Positions 21,286 through 32,984 of a stretch of DNA of 64,000 nt are shown here, in pieces. The position numbers were made by a program, and so were the translations under genes. Each line of letters starts with the position of its first letter. Position 1 is the stretch's first letter. Source of the DNA: Lineolata rhizophorae (Eukaryota > Ascomycota > Dothideomycetes > Lineolatales > Lineolataceae); contig MU001682.1 in NCBI GenBank assembly GCA_010093515.1, forward strand, positions 565,536 to 629,535, given 5' to 3'. Under the pieces are notes generated by a model. That model was not told where the DNA came from and did no database searches. It saw only the letters and a program-made list of their open reading frames with translations.

Positions 21286-23125
21286 CCCTGAAGAGCTTCT
21301 TATTCTAGCTGGTAGTGAAAAGAACGGAGCTAGAACTGAAGTTTGGAGCGCATGCTGCAGTCCTTCAATTCGTACGATTGAATGCAAAATGCGATCTGCG
21401 CAAGTACGCGATGAAAAAGAATGGCTGGAAATACTATTTCAATCAGGTCAAAGGTTGTTTAATGGACTGGAACTCGTCGTTGTGAGATCTACAGCGGCGT
21501 AATCGGGGGATTAAGCTGCTCGTTTGCAGAAACGAAATCTTTTGAGACTGCCATCGTCTGGGGGTCAAGGATGACGACGGGAGCTGCGTCGCCGACCAAT
21601 CGCGGTTGGATTCGGGCCGGAAAAAGCCGACGGCTACACCTCACGTGCAATTGGTGGGCACGTGATCGATCCGAGGTTCGCCAGCATTGTTTCATCTTCG
21701 ATCAAGCGCATACGTAGTAGTTCTATGTTATCGCAACTCTGACGACTGCGTTTTGCACACAGTGTTGGCCGCCGTCACATGTTTGAGGGCTGCATATTCC
21801 GTCGAACGGTTGAAATCAACAGTTTGGAGGAAGCGGGGCCGGCGGGGCGGTTGGGGGGCTGATAGCCTGATAGTGCTCAACGCCAATGGCATACTCGCCG
21901 AGAGACTATGAAGTCATCGATCGTCGGGACGACAACTGAGTAGAGATGATAGGTCGGTAGCTAGGTACATACTTATACCGTACTCGTACTACGTATGTTG
22001 GTGCTCGCTAGGTCGTGGGCGAATGGACGGAACAGACACACTCCACAGCGCGCGCGACAATGACCAAACAGGGAATCCATCGCGAGTGCGGAGGTCGGCC
22101 GCCGCGCTGGGGGACTCGGCTGCACAGCATGCATGCACGTTCCGGGCGGAATTCGCGGGCGCTTGTGCGGAGCAATGGTGGAGGATCGAACCCAACGGAT
22201 CCGGATGCGCTGGGACGCCGGGCTAAGGGCCTGTGTAAATGGCCCAACGATTTGCACATGGGCCGAGGCTCTCGGCCCCACGGTGAGGAGGCTCGCAAAA
22301 GGGTGCCCTGGGCCCTGGGCCCTGAGCCTGGTCTAGCGCGATGCCGGTGTACATAGCCCTAGAGACGACGACCTTTGGAGAAGCGCTTGTGCGGGTTCTT
22401 CATGGTATGTACATAGAGGGGCGGCAAAGGGTGTGGCTCGCTATTTCCGGCGCTGGGAACCGCCAACGGGAGCTCCCGTAGCGGGCTGGCAGCAGCGGCG
22501 GCGCGACGTAACCGGTAGGGCTGCAAGGCCTGGGCGGCGCCCCCCCATCCGGGTGGCACAATTCCGTTTGGGCACCACCACCGTCTACTACATGCGTACT
22601 ATTGTACCTAGCAGTCGCTCGCCCCGTCGCGCGACGATCACGAGACGGCCGGAGCGGCCTGGTTGGAATGCGCGTTGGAGGGAGCCTGCCGAGCTTCGGA
22701 CCCGTGTCGTGGCGCCTGCAAGGGCCCGGCCGCTCGCGATTGGCGGTTGGGAAACTCGCTTTGCTCCACGTCTCGCCCTCGCTCAACAATTCAGAGCTCC
22801 CCACGCTTTCCCTTCCGCCGCCATACTGTTACGGGCGCTTTTCTGCCTTCAGCCCGCCCTGGCTGCCCCGTACTAGTCCTCGAATACATAACCCTCGCGC
22901 TTCACCGCCCCCGCCGGCCCAATCCCCAGCCCCGCCACTCTGCCCCAGTACTTTTGACAACTTGCCCGGGGCTTCCCGCCGGCGGCCGTGCCCTTTTCAT
23001 ATATCTGACTAGCCCACCCACCTATTCCTCTCTCCTCCACCTCTTTCCTTTTCCCGCTCGCTCCTGTCGCTCTCTGCCCGTCTGCTCTTGACGTCCGGCA
23101 CGTCAATCGACTCCGAGTGGCCAAC
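21286..23125. other. Long divergent upstream region of HEM25 and OLE1
   Basis: 1.84 kb without a supportable gene. GC-rich frames at 22008-22880 run open on both strands and in several frames, with no family. A pyrimidine-rich leader (about 23020-23095) precedes OLE1. Haem supply and oxygen-dependent desaturation are linked processes, so shared control is possible but is only inference. Confidence 0.45.
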
Positions 23126-24626
23126 ATGCCCTCCCACCAGCCCGTCGCCGGCGAGCAAGCCGTCAACCCGGACTACCTCTCTTCGCAGCCGTCGGCCATG
23201 GCCAAGCCGCAGGAGCCAAATCGGACCAAGGGCTACGACCCGAAGAAGCCGCACATCACAGACCAGCCCATCACCCGTAAGAACTGGTACAAGCATGTCA
23301 ACTGGTTGAATTGCGCCTTTATCGTCGGAATGCCCTTGTTCGGTTGCATTGCGGCCTTTTGGGTCCCGCTGCAGCGCAAGACTGCCATCTGGGCCGTTTT
23401 GTACTACTTCGCCACTGGCCTTGGTATTACGGCAGGATACCATCGCCTATGGGGTAAGCGACCTCGCTATGTTGAACCTATAGAGATATCGAGTCTAACA
23501 CACATTAGCCCATACTTCATACTCGGCGACGCTTCCTCTGAAGATTTTCCTGGCTGGCGTGGGTGGTGGTGCCGTTGAGGGCTCGATTCGGTGGTGGGCT
23601 CGCGACCACCGTGCTCACCACCGCTATACCGACACGGAGAAGGATCCGTACTCCGTTCGGAAGGGCCTGCTTTACTCCCACATTGGCTGGATGGTTATGA
23701 AGCAAAACCCGAAGCGCATTGGCCGCACCGACATTTCGGACTTGAACGATGACCAGGTGGTTGTCTGGCAGCATCGTCATTACCTGAAGGTGGTCTTGTT
23801 CACGGGCCTTATCTTGCCGACACTCGTCGCTGGGCTCGGATGGGGTGACTGGGTGGGAGGTTACATCTATGCTGGCATCCTCCGCATTTTCTTCGTCCAA
23901 CAGGCAACTTTCTGCGTCAACTCCCTAGCCCATTGGCTTGGCGAACAGCCTTTCGACGACAGGAACTCTCCGCGTGACCATGTCGTCACTGCCCTAGTGA
24001 CGCTAGGAGAGGGTTACCACAATTTCCACCACGAGTTCCCCTCTGATTACCGCAACGCCATCGAATGGTTCCAGTACGACCCCACCAAGTGGTGCATCTG
24101 GGCCTGGAAGCAGCTTGGTCTCGCCTACGATCTCAAACAGTTCCGTTCCAACGAAATTGAGAAGGGTCGTGTTCAGCAGATGCAGAAGAAGCTCGACCAA
24201 AAGCGCGCTAGGCTCGACTGGGGGGTTCCTCTCGACCAACTTCCTGTCCTCGAGTGGGATGACTATGTCGAGCAAGCCAACAATGGTCGTGGCTTGATTG
24301 CCGTCGCTGGTGTTGTTCACGACGTGGCCGATTTCATTAAAGACCATCCAGGTGGTAAGGCCATGATCAGGTCTGGCATCGGCAAGGACGCTACCGCGAT
24401 GTTTAACGGCGGCGTCTACAACCACTCTAATGCCGCGCACAACCTCCTGTCAACGATGCGCGTCGGTGTTATTCGTGGCGGCTGTGAGGTGGAAATCTGG
24501 AAGCGCGCCCAGCGCGAGAACAAGGACGTGCATTACATCAAGGACGAGGCGGGCAACCGCATTGTGCGGGCTGGCAACCAGGTCACCAGGATCCAGCATC
24601 CTCCTGAGACTGCCGGTGCTGCATAG
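23126..24626 (+). CDS. OLE1: Acyl-CoA Delta9-desaturase with C-terminal cytochrome b5
   Basis: Exons 23126-23453 and 23509-24626 (481 aa; 55-bp intron). It has four membrane spans and the three di-iron histidine boxes: HRLWAH (made by the splice), [11 protein letters not shown] and [11 protein letters not shown]. The cytochrome b5 domain follows at about residues 365-450, with [16 protein letters not shown] and its haem-binding His. It introduces the cis-9 double bond into palmitoyl- and stearoyl-CoA in the ER using electrons from its own b5 domain. Length and order match yeast Ole1 and Aspergillus SdeA. The ATG at 23126 was chosen in the context GCCAACATGCC. Confidence 0.97.
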
Positions 24627-25252
24627 ATTCTCTTTTCGGATTGCTTGCGTGTTTAGATGTTCCGGGTGGCGTGAAAATATCAAAAATAGCCACGGCTTGC
24701 GTGCCTTTGCTATTCATCTGTGCTGAGCGGGTTTGTAGTCCTAGTATGGCGTCAAGAGGCACAGGTGTTAAAGATGTTCATTATTTTCTGGGTGGGAATA
24801 ATTTTCTTTTCTGTTTTGATGTATGATTGGAGGCGCGAGTCCTGTTCGTTCTTTTGACGGCATTCTTAACCCACGAAGATGCCTATCTAATACGAATAAC
24901 TCAGTAGAAGACGTGAACAATTAGATGAAACAGGTCGGAGACACTCCAAATGCCCCTCTGTATCCATGGAAGGTGCGATCAATAATCAATATACTTTTGT
25001 GACTGGGTCAGCGTTCCGTGGGCAGTTTTCCTATGGCAGGACTGAAGGCTGGTACAAGATCACGTGATATTGTCTTGGCAAGACTCGCCACTTTGTCGTA
25101 CCTGCCTAGCCCCAACCACGCCACATGCAACTGGATTGTCCACTCCAACTTCCCGCGCGTCCGCACGATTTTCCTTCCACCACTTTCTACCCTCAGACCG
25201 CACCCAAACGAGGATTGGCTTTTAGTCTTGTCATAGCACCCAGAATATCATC
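24627..25252. other. Intergenic between OLE1 and CWC25
   Basis: 626 bp of 3' and promoter sequence. Only a short unsupported frame (24641-24826) is present. No motif stands out. Confidence 0.45.
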
Positions 25253-26422
25253 ATGGGTGGCGATCTCAACCTCAAGAAATCATGGCACCCGCAGTTGATG
25301 AAGAACCAGCGACGGGTGTGGGAGGAGGAGAAGAAGGCGCTCGAGGAGCGTAAACGCATCGACCAGATGATGAAGGAGCGAGCAGAAGAGCGGGCTATCC
25401 AGGAATTGCAGCAGATGCAGGAGGCGGCTGGCGGCAAGAAGCGCATGAACCGCGTCGACTGGATGTACAACACGCCGGCGGCGGGCCAGGCCGGCACCAC
25501 GGAGGAGATGGAAGGATACCTGCTGGGCAAGCGGCGCATCGACAACCTGCTCAAGGACAACGAGAGCGCGAAACTGCAGAAGGGCGCCGGCGAGGAGAGC
25601 TTTCTGACCAAGGGCGGCGCCAGCCCCGGAGTCGACGCCGGACCGGCGCTCAACTCACGCGACATGGCGACCAAAATCCGCGCGGATCCGCTGCTGGCGA
25701 TCAGGCAGCAGGAGATAGCGGCGTTCGAGGAGATGGCGCAGGAGATGGCGCGTAAGAAGCAACGTGAGGAGCGGCGCAAGAAGTCGCGCCACGAGGAAGA
25801 CGACGACGATAGGCGGCACCGGCGGCGGCATCACCACCACAAGCACTCGTCGCGGTCGGACAGGCCCGCGCGCTCGCACCGCCGCTCGCGGTCCCCGCGC
25901 CGCCGCTCACCGTCGCCGTATCGCGACAGCAAGCGGTCCCGTCGCCGAGACTACTCGTCCTCCCCTGATGACCGGCTTCGCTCACCGTCCCCGTACCGCA
26001 GCGGCAAGAGCTCGCACCGCCGCAGAGCCTATTCGCCCGACGACCGCTCGACATCCCCGTACCGAGAGAGCAAAGCTGCACGACGCCGCTCGCCTTCCCC
26101 TTACCGCGACAGCCGGGGTCCGCGCTATCGCTCGCGCTCTCCGCCGCTACGCCGCGAGCGTGATACAAACTATCGTCGCCGGGATAGGTCACCGCCGCGT
26201 CGGAGGCCGTCGCCCCCGAAACAGTCGGCCGAAGAAATGGAGCGGCAGATCGCGGCTATGCAAGCGGACGCGAACGAGTTGGAGAGTAGTAGGAGAGAGC
26301 GTGTTGAGAAGCGGGCGGCGAAAGACCAGGATGAAGAGAAGCAGAGCGGACGTGGCGTGTCGAGAACGGATTTTACCGCCAGCCTGCATCGCAAGAAGCT
26401 TGACGCTCTGGAGGTTCGGTAA
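25253..26422 (+). CDS. CWC25: Pre-mRNA splicing factor CWC25
   Basis: A single exon of 389 aa. The N-terminus [22 protein letters not shown] is the Cir_N domain of CWC25, followed by a long charged helix, then [14 protein letters not shown] and [14 protein letters not shown]. The C-terminal half is an RS-rich tail with repeats of the form [13 protein letters not shown] at about residues 215-300. CWC25 joins the spliceosome for the first transesterification step. The ATG at 25253 is the first in frame and gives the family start. Confidence 0.93.
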   Translation: MGGDLNLKKSWHPQLMKNQRRVWEEEKKALEERKRIDQMMKERAEERAIQELQQMQEAAGGKKRMNRVDWMYNTPAAGQAGTTEEMEGYLLGKRRIDNLLKDNESAKLQKGAGEESFLTKGGASPGVDAGPALNSRDMATKIRADPLLAIRQQEIAAFEEMAQEMARKKQREERRKKSRHEEDDDDRRHRRRHHHHKHSSRSDRPARSHRRSRSPRRRSPSPYRDSKRSRRRDYSSSPDDRLRSPSPYRSGKSSHRRRAYSPDDRSTSPYRESKAARRRSPSPYRDSRGPRYRSRSPPLRRERDTNYRRRDRSPPRRRPSPPKQSAEEMERQIAAMQADANELESSRRERVEKRAAKDQDEEKQSGRGVSRTDFTASLHRKKLDALEVR

Positions 26423-26750
26423 ATAGGTTAAATGGTTTTAGGGATTGGAATGGAACTTCCCCTGGGTTGGAGGCGTACGGTATAAGGGAACATAGATTCA
26501 AAGCAATTACGAGGTCATTGCGGAGGCTTTCTATGCCTTACAACTCCTTTTCACTGTCGGGATGCATGGATACTCAAGGATGGTTTTTGCACGTGCTTTT
26601 TTCTTTTCGCAAGTCCTTAATCCTTCAATACACAGGTATGAAACCGATGCGATACCAGACGACTTTGTATACCAATTAGCTTTTCAAAAGCAGCCTCTTC
26701 AAAAGCGACTACCCAGGAAAAATTTTCATTCATCTCATTACGGTAGCACA
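26423..26750. other. Convergent 3' region of CWC25 and SHMT
   Basis: 328 bp between two stop codons, AT-rich toward the right. No gene is seen. Confidence 0.45.
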
Positions 26751-28562
26751 TTACGAGTTCTTCACCCATGGTAAGCTGAACGTGCCCACCCAGTCCTCCA
26801 CTTCCTGCCGCAGCTGCAGTATCTCGGCCACATTCTCCCCCTCGCCTACGTACTCTTTGAAAGCCGCCACACTGCCAGGGTTTTTCCTACCGCGATCCTC
26901 GGCATCTTTGCGAGCCGCCTTATCCAAATTCTGCGTGATCAACACGGCGCGATGCACGACGTCGGCAACGCGGCGGAAATCCTCTGGCTGGAAGCCCCGC
27001 GTTGTCATGGCGGGGGTGCCCATGCGCAGGCCGCCGGGCTTCATGGCCGACTTGTCGCCGGGGACGGTGTTTTTGTTGGAGGCGACGCCGACGAGTTCGA
27101 GGACGCGCTCGACACGGGCGCCGTCGACGCCCTTGTCCTTGAGGTCCACGAGCACGAGGTGGTTGTCGGTGCCGCCCGAGACGATGTTGTAGCCGAGGCC
27201 GTCGCCGGACTCCTTGGAGGCGCCGAGCCTGGACGCGAGCGCCTTGGCGTTCTCCAGCACCGTGAGCTGGTACTCGCGGAACTCGGGCGACTGGGCCTGA
27301 TGTAGCGCGACGGCCAGGGCCGTGATGGTGTGATTGTGCGGCCCGCCCTGATGGCCCGGGAACACGGATGCGTTGATGCGGTCCTCGAGGTCGTAGCGCT
27401 CCTCGACGCCCTTCTTGTCGACACGGCGCACGCCCTTGCGGTAGAAGATCATGGCGCCGCGGGGCCCGCGCAGAGACTTGTGCGTCGTCGTGGTGACCAC
27501 GTCGGAATATTCGAAGGGCGAGGGAATCACCCGCGCGGCGACCAGCCCGGATATATGTGCCATGTCACTGAGCAGGTACCCACCCACTTTGTCGCAGATG
27601 TCCCGCATCACCTTATACTCTATTAGCCGGCTGTACGCTGAGGTGCCCGCTACGATGAGCTTCGGCCGGTACAGCATGGCCAGCTCTTCCAGCTTTGGGT
27701 AGTCTATTATGCCCGTCGCCTCATTAAGTCGGTACGGGAGCGTCTCGAAGTACTTTGATATAAATGAGATCTTCTTCGTGGGCGTCTGGTAGCCATGCGA
27801 CAGGTGTCCGCCATGAGGCAGGTCCAGACTCATAATCCGATCGTGAGTGTTCAGCAGCGCGGAATAAGCATACAAGTTTGCGGGGGACCCCGAAAGCGCT
27901 GCAGGCGTGTTAGTTGGGAAGAGGTCTGGATAAGGGCTTGAAAGCTCACGCTGAACGTTTACTCCCCACTGTGACTCGTCTAGCCCAAAAGTCTCCAGCG
28001 CCCGCCTCTGGCATAATCGTTCGGCTTCGTCGATGTACTCATTACCGCCATAGTATCTAGCTCCGGGGTAGCCCTCCGAATACTTGTCTGAGCACCTTCT
28101 ATTAGCATCGAATGTATGTTTTGTTTCGTTTGGAGAGCTCACTTTGCATGACACTGCCCAATGCATCGAGGACGGCTTGTGAGGTAAAGTTTTCAGAGGG
28201 AATGAGATTTATGAAGTGCTTCTGCCGTCTTTTCTCCTACACATCGAAAGCACTGGTTAGCAAATCGCGGTGGGAACGCGACCGACTCGATGCAGCAACG
28301 GATGCTTGGATACCTTCTCAATGATATCATACACAGCTGGATCTGCTTCTTTCAAGGACGACGAGAGCGCCTGAGTGAAATGGTCAGTCCTGACACTGCT
28401 GCTCGAGGGGATTGGGAGTCTGTTACGAACCTTTTGCTGGCTTTCCGACGAGAATGCCGCCGCACCCCGCCATCGCGTCGGGCAGACGGGCACAATTGGT
28501 CTTTGGGCGCAGCGGGCAAACAGGGACGTCGGCGCCCTGAGGCCGGCTCTGAGGGAGGCCAT
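26751..28562 (-). CDS. SHM1: Serine hydroxymethyltransferase, mitochondrial
   Basis: Five exons read leftward: 28562-28431, 28370-28314, 28236-28143, 28087-27950 and 27898-26751 (522 aa; introns 60, 77, 55 and 51 bp). The N-terminus [21 protein letters not shown] to AAAFSSES is an arginine-rich mitochondrial presequence. Splicing restores [20 protein letters not shown], then [27 protein letters not shown] and [21 protein letters not shown]. The PLP lysine is about K280 in [17 protein letters not shown]. It converts serine and tetrahydrofolate to glycine and methylene-THF, a one-carbon source for purine synthesis. An in-frame ATG at 28637 would add 25 residues. Confidence 0.96.
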
Positions 28563-29398
28563 GCTGATCCTGCGCAAAGGCCAAGGACGAAGCCGCGGCC
28601 GGCGTTGGGAGAGAGGTGAAGGCGGTGGGCTGGTCATGCACGAGCTCGATCATGTCACGGCTATCTGCGGGCGGAGGCCTGGGCGCAGTGGTACATAGGC
28701 CCGGGACGCCGATCCCGACGCGGGCCCAACGGCACCGACACACTCACCACCACGTGCAGTACGCGCTCCGTACAGTACAGCTCTGCCTCTCGCTACTGGC
28801 CGGGGTTCACCTTTGCCCTCCAGTTGATTGGGCTCATGTCAACGAACACCGCAACGTGGCGCCGCCCCTCAGTGACCCGAACAAGATCTGCGTGGCCCTG
28901 TTTCGCCTGTGAGGGTGGGCGGAGTGCAGTGCGTTATGGTCTGCAATGGGGTCGAGATGGGCTCATGATCACGAGTAATTGCACTATTTCTAGAGGGTTT
29001 TATGATGGCAGGAGTTTCACATGGACTCTCTAGGGCTGCTACAGCTTGTACTCAGATGTTACTTCAGTTCCAATGGACCAATCCTGGCTATCCCGTCTCG
29101 AGATACGGGCAAGGGGAGATGATCAAGTTTGTAAATGTCTGTAGCCTAGTCACAACGCTTAAATATTGCTAGAAAACATTTGCTGATTGAGGTTTTTGTG
29201 TTGTTGCTGCCGCATACTATGTATGCGACCTGGTAATGAGAGGACAATGCATGTGGGGCATTGATTCTCATTGGTCCTGTATGTGCGCGTGTCTACCTTG
29301 CACGCTCTTTGACCTGCAAGTCGCTGCACCGTCGACAATTGCGCGCTCATCACAAAACGACGTTATTGAGTAACTATATCCTCGTAATCAGCATCACG
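28563..29398. other. Divergent upstream region of SHMT and CENP-K-like gene
   Basis: 836 bp. The left third is GC-rich and overlaps alternative 5' ends of SHMT. No other gene is seen, and no TGACTC core was found here. Confidence 0.45.
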
Positions 29399-30469
29399 AT
29401 GGCAACCCATCAACACGGCGACATCGCGAAAATACGCGAATATGCCGAAAAAGTAGCCGCCGACAGCGCCTCCGCCATGGAGGTCGAACGGACCGACAAC
29501 GACGAGTACAGCGCCCAGCTCGACGAGACGATCCGCGACCTGAACGACCTCGTCCAGCGTCAACGCCAGGCCATCGAGCGCCTACGCGCCGACTCCCACG
29601 CCGCACACGGCAACGGCACGAACTTCGCCCCTTCGGACGACCGCCGCGAGCGCCTCAAGCAGCTGCGCCAGCTGCGCATCGCATACGAGCGCCTCGCGCC
29701 CTCCGATCCCGTCTTGCCCTCGCCCACCTCCGCCCTGCCCGCCCTACTCGCCACGCGCACGACGCAGCAAACCATCGCCTCGACACGGGCCGCGGTGGCC
29801 GCGGCGCAATCGCAGCTCGGCGACGCGCGCGCGCGCCTCGCCGCCGACGCCGCACACCTGCGCGACGCGCGCTCGCTCAACGCGACGCTGACTTCGCGGG
29901 TCGCGACGCTCCGCGCGAGGGCCGCGGCCGCGGCGGACGCGTCGGCCGAGGACCGCGCGCGCGAGCGGCTCGAGGCGCGGCGGGGCTTGCGGGCGCACTA
30001 CGAGCGCGAGACGGACCGGCTGGGGCGCGCGCTCAATGACTTCATCGGCGGGTGGCTGGCGGCCATGGTGGCGGCCGAGGAGCTGGGCGGGCCCGTCGTC
30101 GGCGAGCTTGAGGAGGTCGGAGACGACGAGCTCGCGGCGGGGTTCACGGCGGGGGGGCGCGTCAGGAGGAGTAGGAAGGCCCCGCCCCCTGTCGCGGACG
30201 GGCTGCGCCAAAGGCGCATTGATGAGATTTGGGGGCCTGCGGGGGATGAGGAGGAGGACGAGAGGAGAGAGAAGGATGCCGCAGGCGAGGAAATACAGGC
30301 GCTTATTGGGGAGTTGTTTCGCGCGTCGGTCTCGGGAGGGCAATACGTTCAGCTCGAGAGGGATTCGGCGGCGGCGCGGTTCTTGGTGAGGGCTAAGGTG
30401 GCCCAGTTTCATCCAAAGGATGCGCGAAGGTTACGGCTGATGGATTTCGGCCGCGAGCTTGACGACTGA
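29399..30469 (+). CDS. Probable kinetochore protein CENP-K/Sim4 family
   Basis: A single exon of 356 aa. It is largely alpha-helical and charged: a coiled coil at about residues 30-75 and a long Ala/Arg-rich coiled coil at about 115-210. The C-terminal part reads RQRRIDEIWG, EEIQALIGELFRAS, GQYVQLERDSAAARFLVRA and KVAQFHPKDARRLRLMDF. That C-terminal layout (a short beta-like segment, then HPxDxxxLRLxxF) resembles CENP-K/Sim4 of the inner kinetochore CCAN. The assignment rests on pattern memory, not a search; another coiled-coil protein is possible. The ATG in GATGGCAACC was chosen over an upstream in-frame one because the upstream residues look like leader. Confidence 0.55.
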   Translation: MATHQHGDIAKIREYAEKVAADSASAMEVERTDNDEYSAQLDETIRDLNDLVQRQRQAIERLRADSHAAHGNGTNFAPSDDRRERLKQLRQLRIAYERLAPSDPVLPSPTSALPALLATRTTQQTIASTRAAVAAAQSQLGDARARLAADAAHLRDARSLNATLTSRVATLRARAAAAADASAEDRARERLEARRGLRAHYERETDRLGRALNDFIGGWLAAMVAAEELGGPVVGELEEVGDDELAAGFTAGGRVRRSRKAPPPVADGLRQRRIDEIWGPAGDEEEDERREKDAAGEEIQALIGELFRASVSGGQYVQLERDSAAARFLVRAKVAQFHPKDARRLRLMDFGRELDD

Positions 30470-30822
30470 GATGGGATGTCTTTTCGTCATGACTGTGTGC
30501 AAGGTCTAGGCCTAATCATAATAATGATATCCTAGTGTATTTTCACTAGTTTGTAATGCAATGCTCTTATGACAAGTAAGTTATTCTAGAAGAACAAAGC
30601 ATGTATCACTAGCATCTTGGCTCACTACATTTCCCTTCTACCGCGGTAGCTAGTGGGGGGGAACCTATGATATTTATCGGGACTGGATTATGGAAAGGTC
30701 ATTTTCCAAGAGAACCTTGTGCAGTTTATGACTATACAGATGCCGAGAAACTATCCTCTATACGGTACAGCATGAAGCACCATTTTATCAAAAGGAATCT
30801 TGAATGCATCTCCCTCCGTTAT
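30470..30822. other. Convergent 3' region
   Basis: 353 AT-rich bases between the stop codons of the CENP-K-like gene and THR4. No gene is seen. Confidence 0.45.
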
Positions 30823-32686
30823 TTATGCCGTCCCTGCCTCGCTCTCCTTTCTCTCCGCAGCTGCTAATTCCAATTCTACTTCCCTAATCACAATCTTCCT
30901 TACGCCCTGCCACCCTTCGTCCTTCTTAGCAATTGACAGCCTTTTCGTCTTATCCTCGAGGCCCACAAATTCCTTCGGGAGCACATCTACGAACTTGAAT
31001 CCGCTCTTCCCATTCAGTGCCATTTCGACAGCGCGCGCAAACTTGGCCGGATGCGCCGTTGCCAGCGCAATGTGCTGCGTCGCGGGCGCCGGCTCGCAGC
31101 GCGCGACAGAACGCAGCGCCGCGCAGACGGCCACGGCCGAGTGCGGGTCGAGCACATAGCTGCCGGCGGCAGTGCGGGTCGGAGTCGGGGGAGGCGGCGT
31201 CGAGGACGACCACGCCGAAGCGGGCGGCTTGTCGGCCGTGTCGTACACGAGCTCGATAGTCTCGACCGTCTGCATGTCCGAGACGCGCTCGGACTCGAAG
31301 TCGCGCTGAGCAGTGGTAAGAATGGGCGCGTCGACGGCGAAGCCGCCCGAGGACTTGAGCTGCTGCAGCCAGGCGTTGACGCTCTCGCCGGCGCGGCGTC
31401 GCTTCTCGGCCGCGCTAGGTAAATCGGCGCCGTGCACCTCGTGCGCGAGAAACCAGAGCAGGCGCTCGAAGTTGCTCGAGACGAGGATGTCCATGGCGGG
31501 CGAGAGCGTCTCCTTGACGCCTTCGGGGTGCGACTTAACGCCGTCGGCCGGGATGCCGCCTTCGGCGGCAGCGCCGTACAGGGGGTGCTTCTCGTAGCGG
31601 CCCGAGACCCAGAAGCGGTGCAAGATGTCGTTCTCATTGGTGGCGACGAGGAGCTTCTCAGCGGGCAGGCCCATAGACTTGGCGAAGTAGCCCGCCAGCA
31701 CGTCGCCGAAGTTGCCCGTTGGTACGACGAAGCGCACCACGCCGCCTGACGCGAAGCCGTGTGACGGGTCCCGAATCAGCGTCAGGTATGCGTGCAGATA
31801 GTATGTTATCTGAGCAAGGATGCGGGCCCAGTTGATGCTGTTGACAGCGGCGAGACGGTGCGTTTTGTTGATTTCGGGATCGGCGAACAGGGCTTTGACG
31901 AAGTCCTAGAAGAGGAATCGGAGTCAATATGCAACGAGTTCTCAGCCTGTTTTAAGGATGTGAGAACTATACTTGGCAGTCATCGAATGTCCCATCCACG
32001 GCTAGATTGTGCACGTTCGGATCCAGAACGGTTGTCATCTGCGCCTCCTGAACTGGACTAATCTTCTTGTGTGGGTGCATGATGAACACCGACACATCCT
32101 TCTTTCCCCTGAGCCCATAAATCGCCGCAGAACCCGTGTCGCCGCTAGTAGCTCCAATAACCGTCAAATGCTCCCTGTCGCGGCCTTTCTTGCCCTCGTT
32201 GCGCCTCACTAGAAAGTATTCGAACAGATTGCCGAGGAACTGTAGCGCAACGTCTTTGAAGGCGAATGTCGGTCCGTGGAACAGCTCAAGGAGATGCAAC
32301 CCCTTGTCCTGTTTCAACGTGACCAACGGCGTCACATCCTCGGAGCGGAAGGTAGAATACGAGCGTTCAATTAGGTGCTTGAGGTCTTCGGGCGGTATTT
32401 CGGAGGGAGAGATGAAGAAGGAGAAGATTTCAAAGGCTAGGTCAACGAAGGAGTAACGCAGCCATTTAGACACCCAGTCTGAGGGGAGCGAAGGAATTTC
32501 TTCGGGAATGAATAAACCTCCATCTGATGCCAGGCCCTTGAGAACAACCTCTTCGAAGGAAAGCTGCTAGGGGTATTAGCCATCGTACGCGGCATTGGAT
32601 GTTGGTGGGTCAACGGAGGGCCGACGGACATCGTAGGAGCCTCCGCGGGTGCTCAAATACCGCTGGGAAGGGGTGTGTGTGACCAT
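30823..32686 (-). CDS. THR4: Threonine synthase
   Basis: Three exons read leftward: 32686-32630, 32563-31973 and 31905-30823 (576 aa; introns 66 and 67 bp). The start MVTHTPSQRYLSTRGGSYD joins LSFEEVVLKGLASDGGLFIP, the typical fungal N-terminus. The PLP lysine lies in LFHGPTFAFKDVALQF (about residue 122). The phosphate loop GATSGDTGSAA, FDDCQDFVKALF (made by the splice) and FVVPTGNFGDVLAGYFAK are all present. It converts O-phosphohomoserine to threonine. A proline/threonine-rich insert near the end (WSSSTPPPPTPTRTAAG) makes it longer than the yeast enzyme. Confidence 0.96.
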
Positions 32687-32984
32687 TGTCTCGAGATGTC
32701 CGAGCAGACTCAAGCGACCGACGCGCTCTTATGTTAGTTCAAGGACGCATCTTTGGCAGCTCAAAAGAAAGGTCAGAATAGGCCGTGACAGAACATTCTC
32801 CAGGGCGGGTTGCGACTTCGGCGGGACGGTGCCCCGCATTGATTGGCTAGGACCCAGTGGCTGTTCACGGTGCGGCTGGGCACCGCAAGCTTCATAAAAG
32901 CAACCTGCTCGTGCCGAGCTCTCGTCGTCTATACTCGGTGCACGACTCAATGTCGCGATATACGCCTGTCGAAGCTGCTACAAC
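32687..32984. promoter_or_regulatory. Bidirectional promoter THR4 / URA9
   Basis: Only 298 bp separate the two divergent ATGs. An inverted CCAAT box (ATTGG, 32842-32846) is central. A TATA-like CATAAAAG (32893-32900) lies 85-92 bp before the URA9 ATG. It contains no TGACTCA. Confidence 0.55.

Noticed and set aside
22008-22876. Multiple open frames before OLE1
   Set aside because: GC-rich promoter composition; frames overlap on both strands without motifs.
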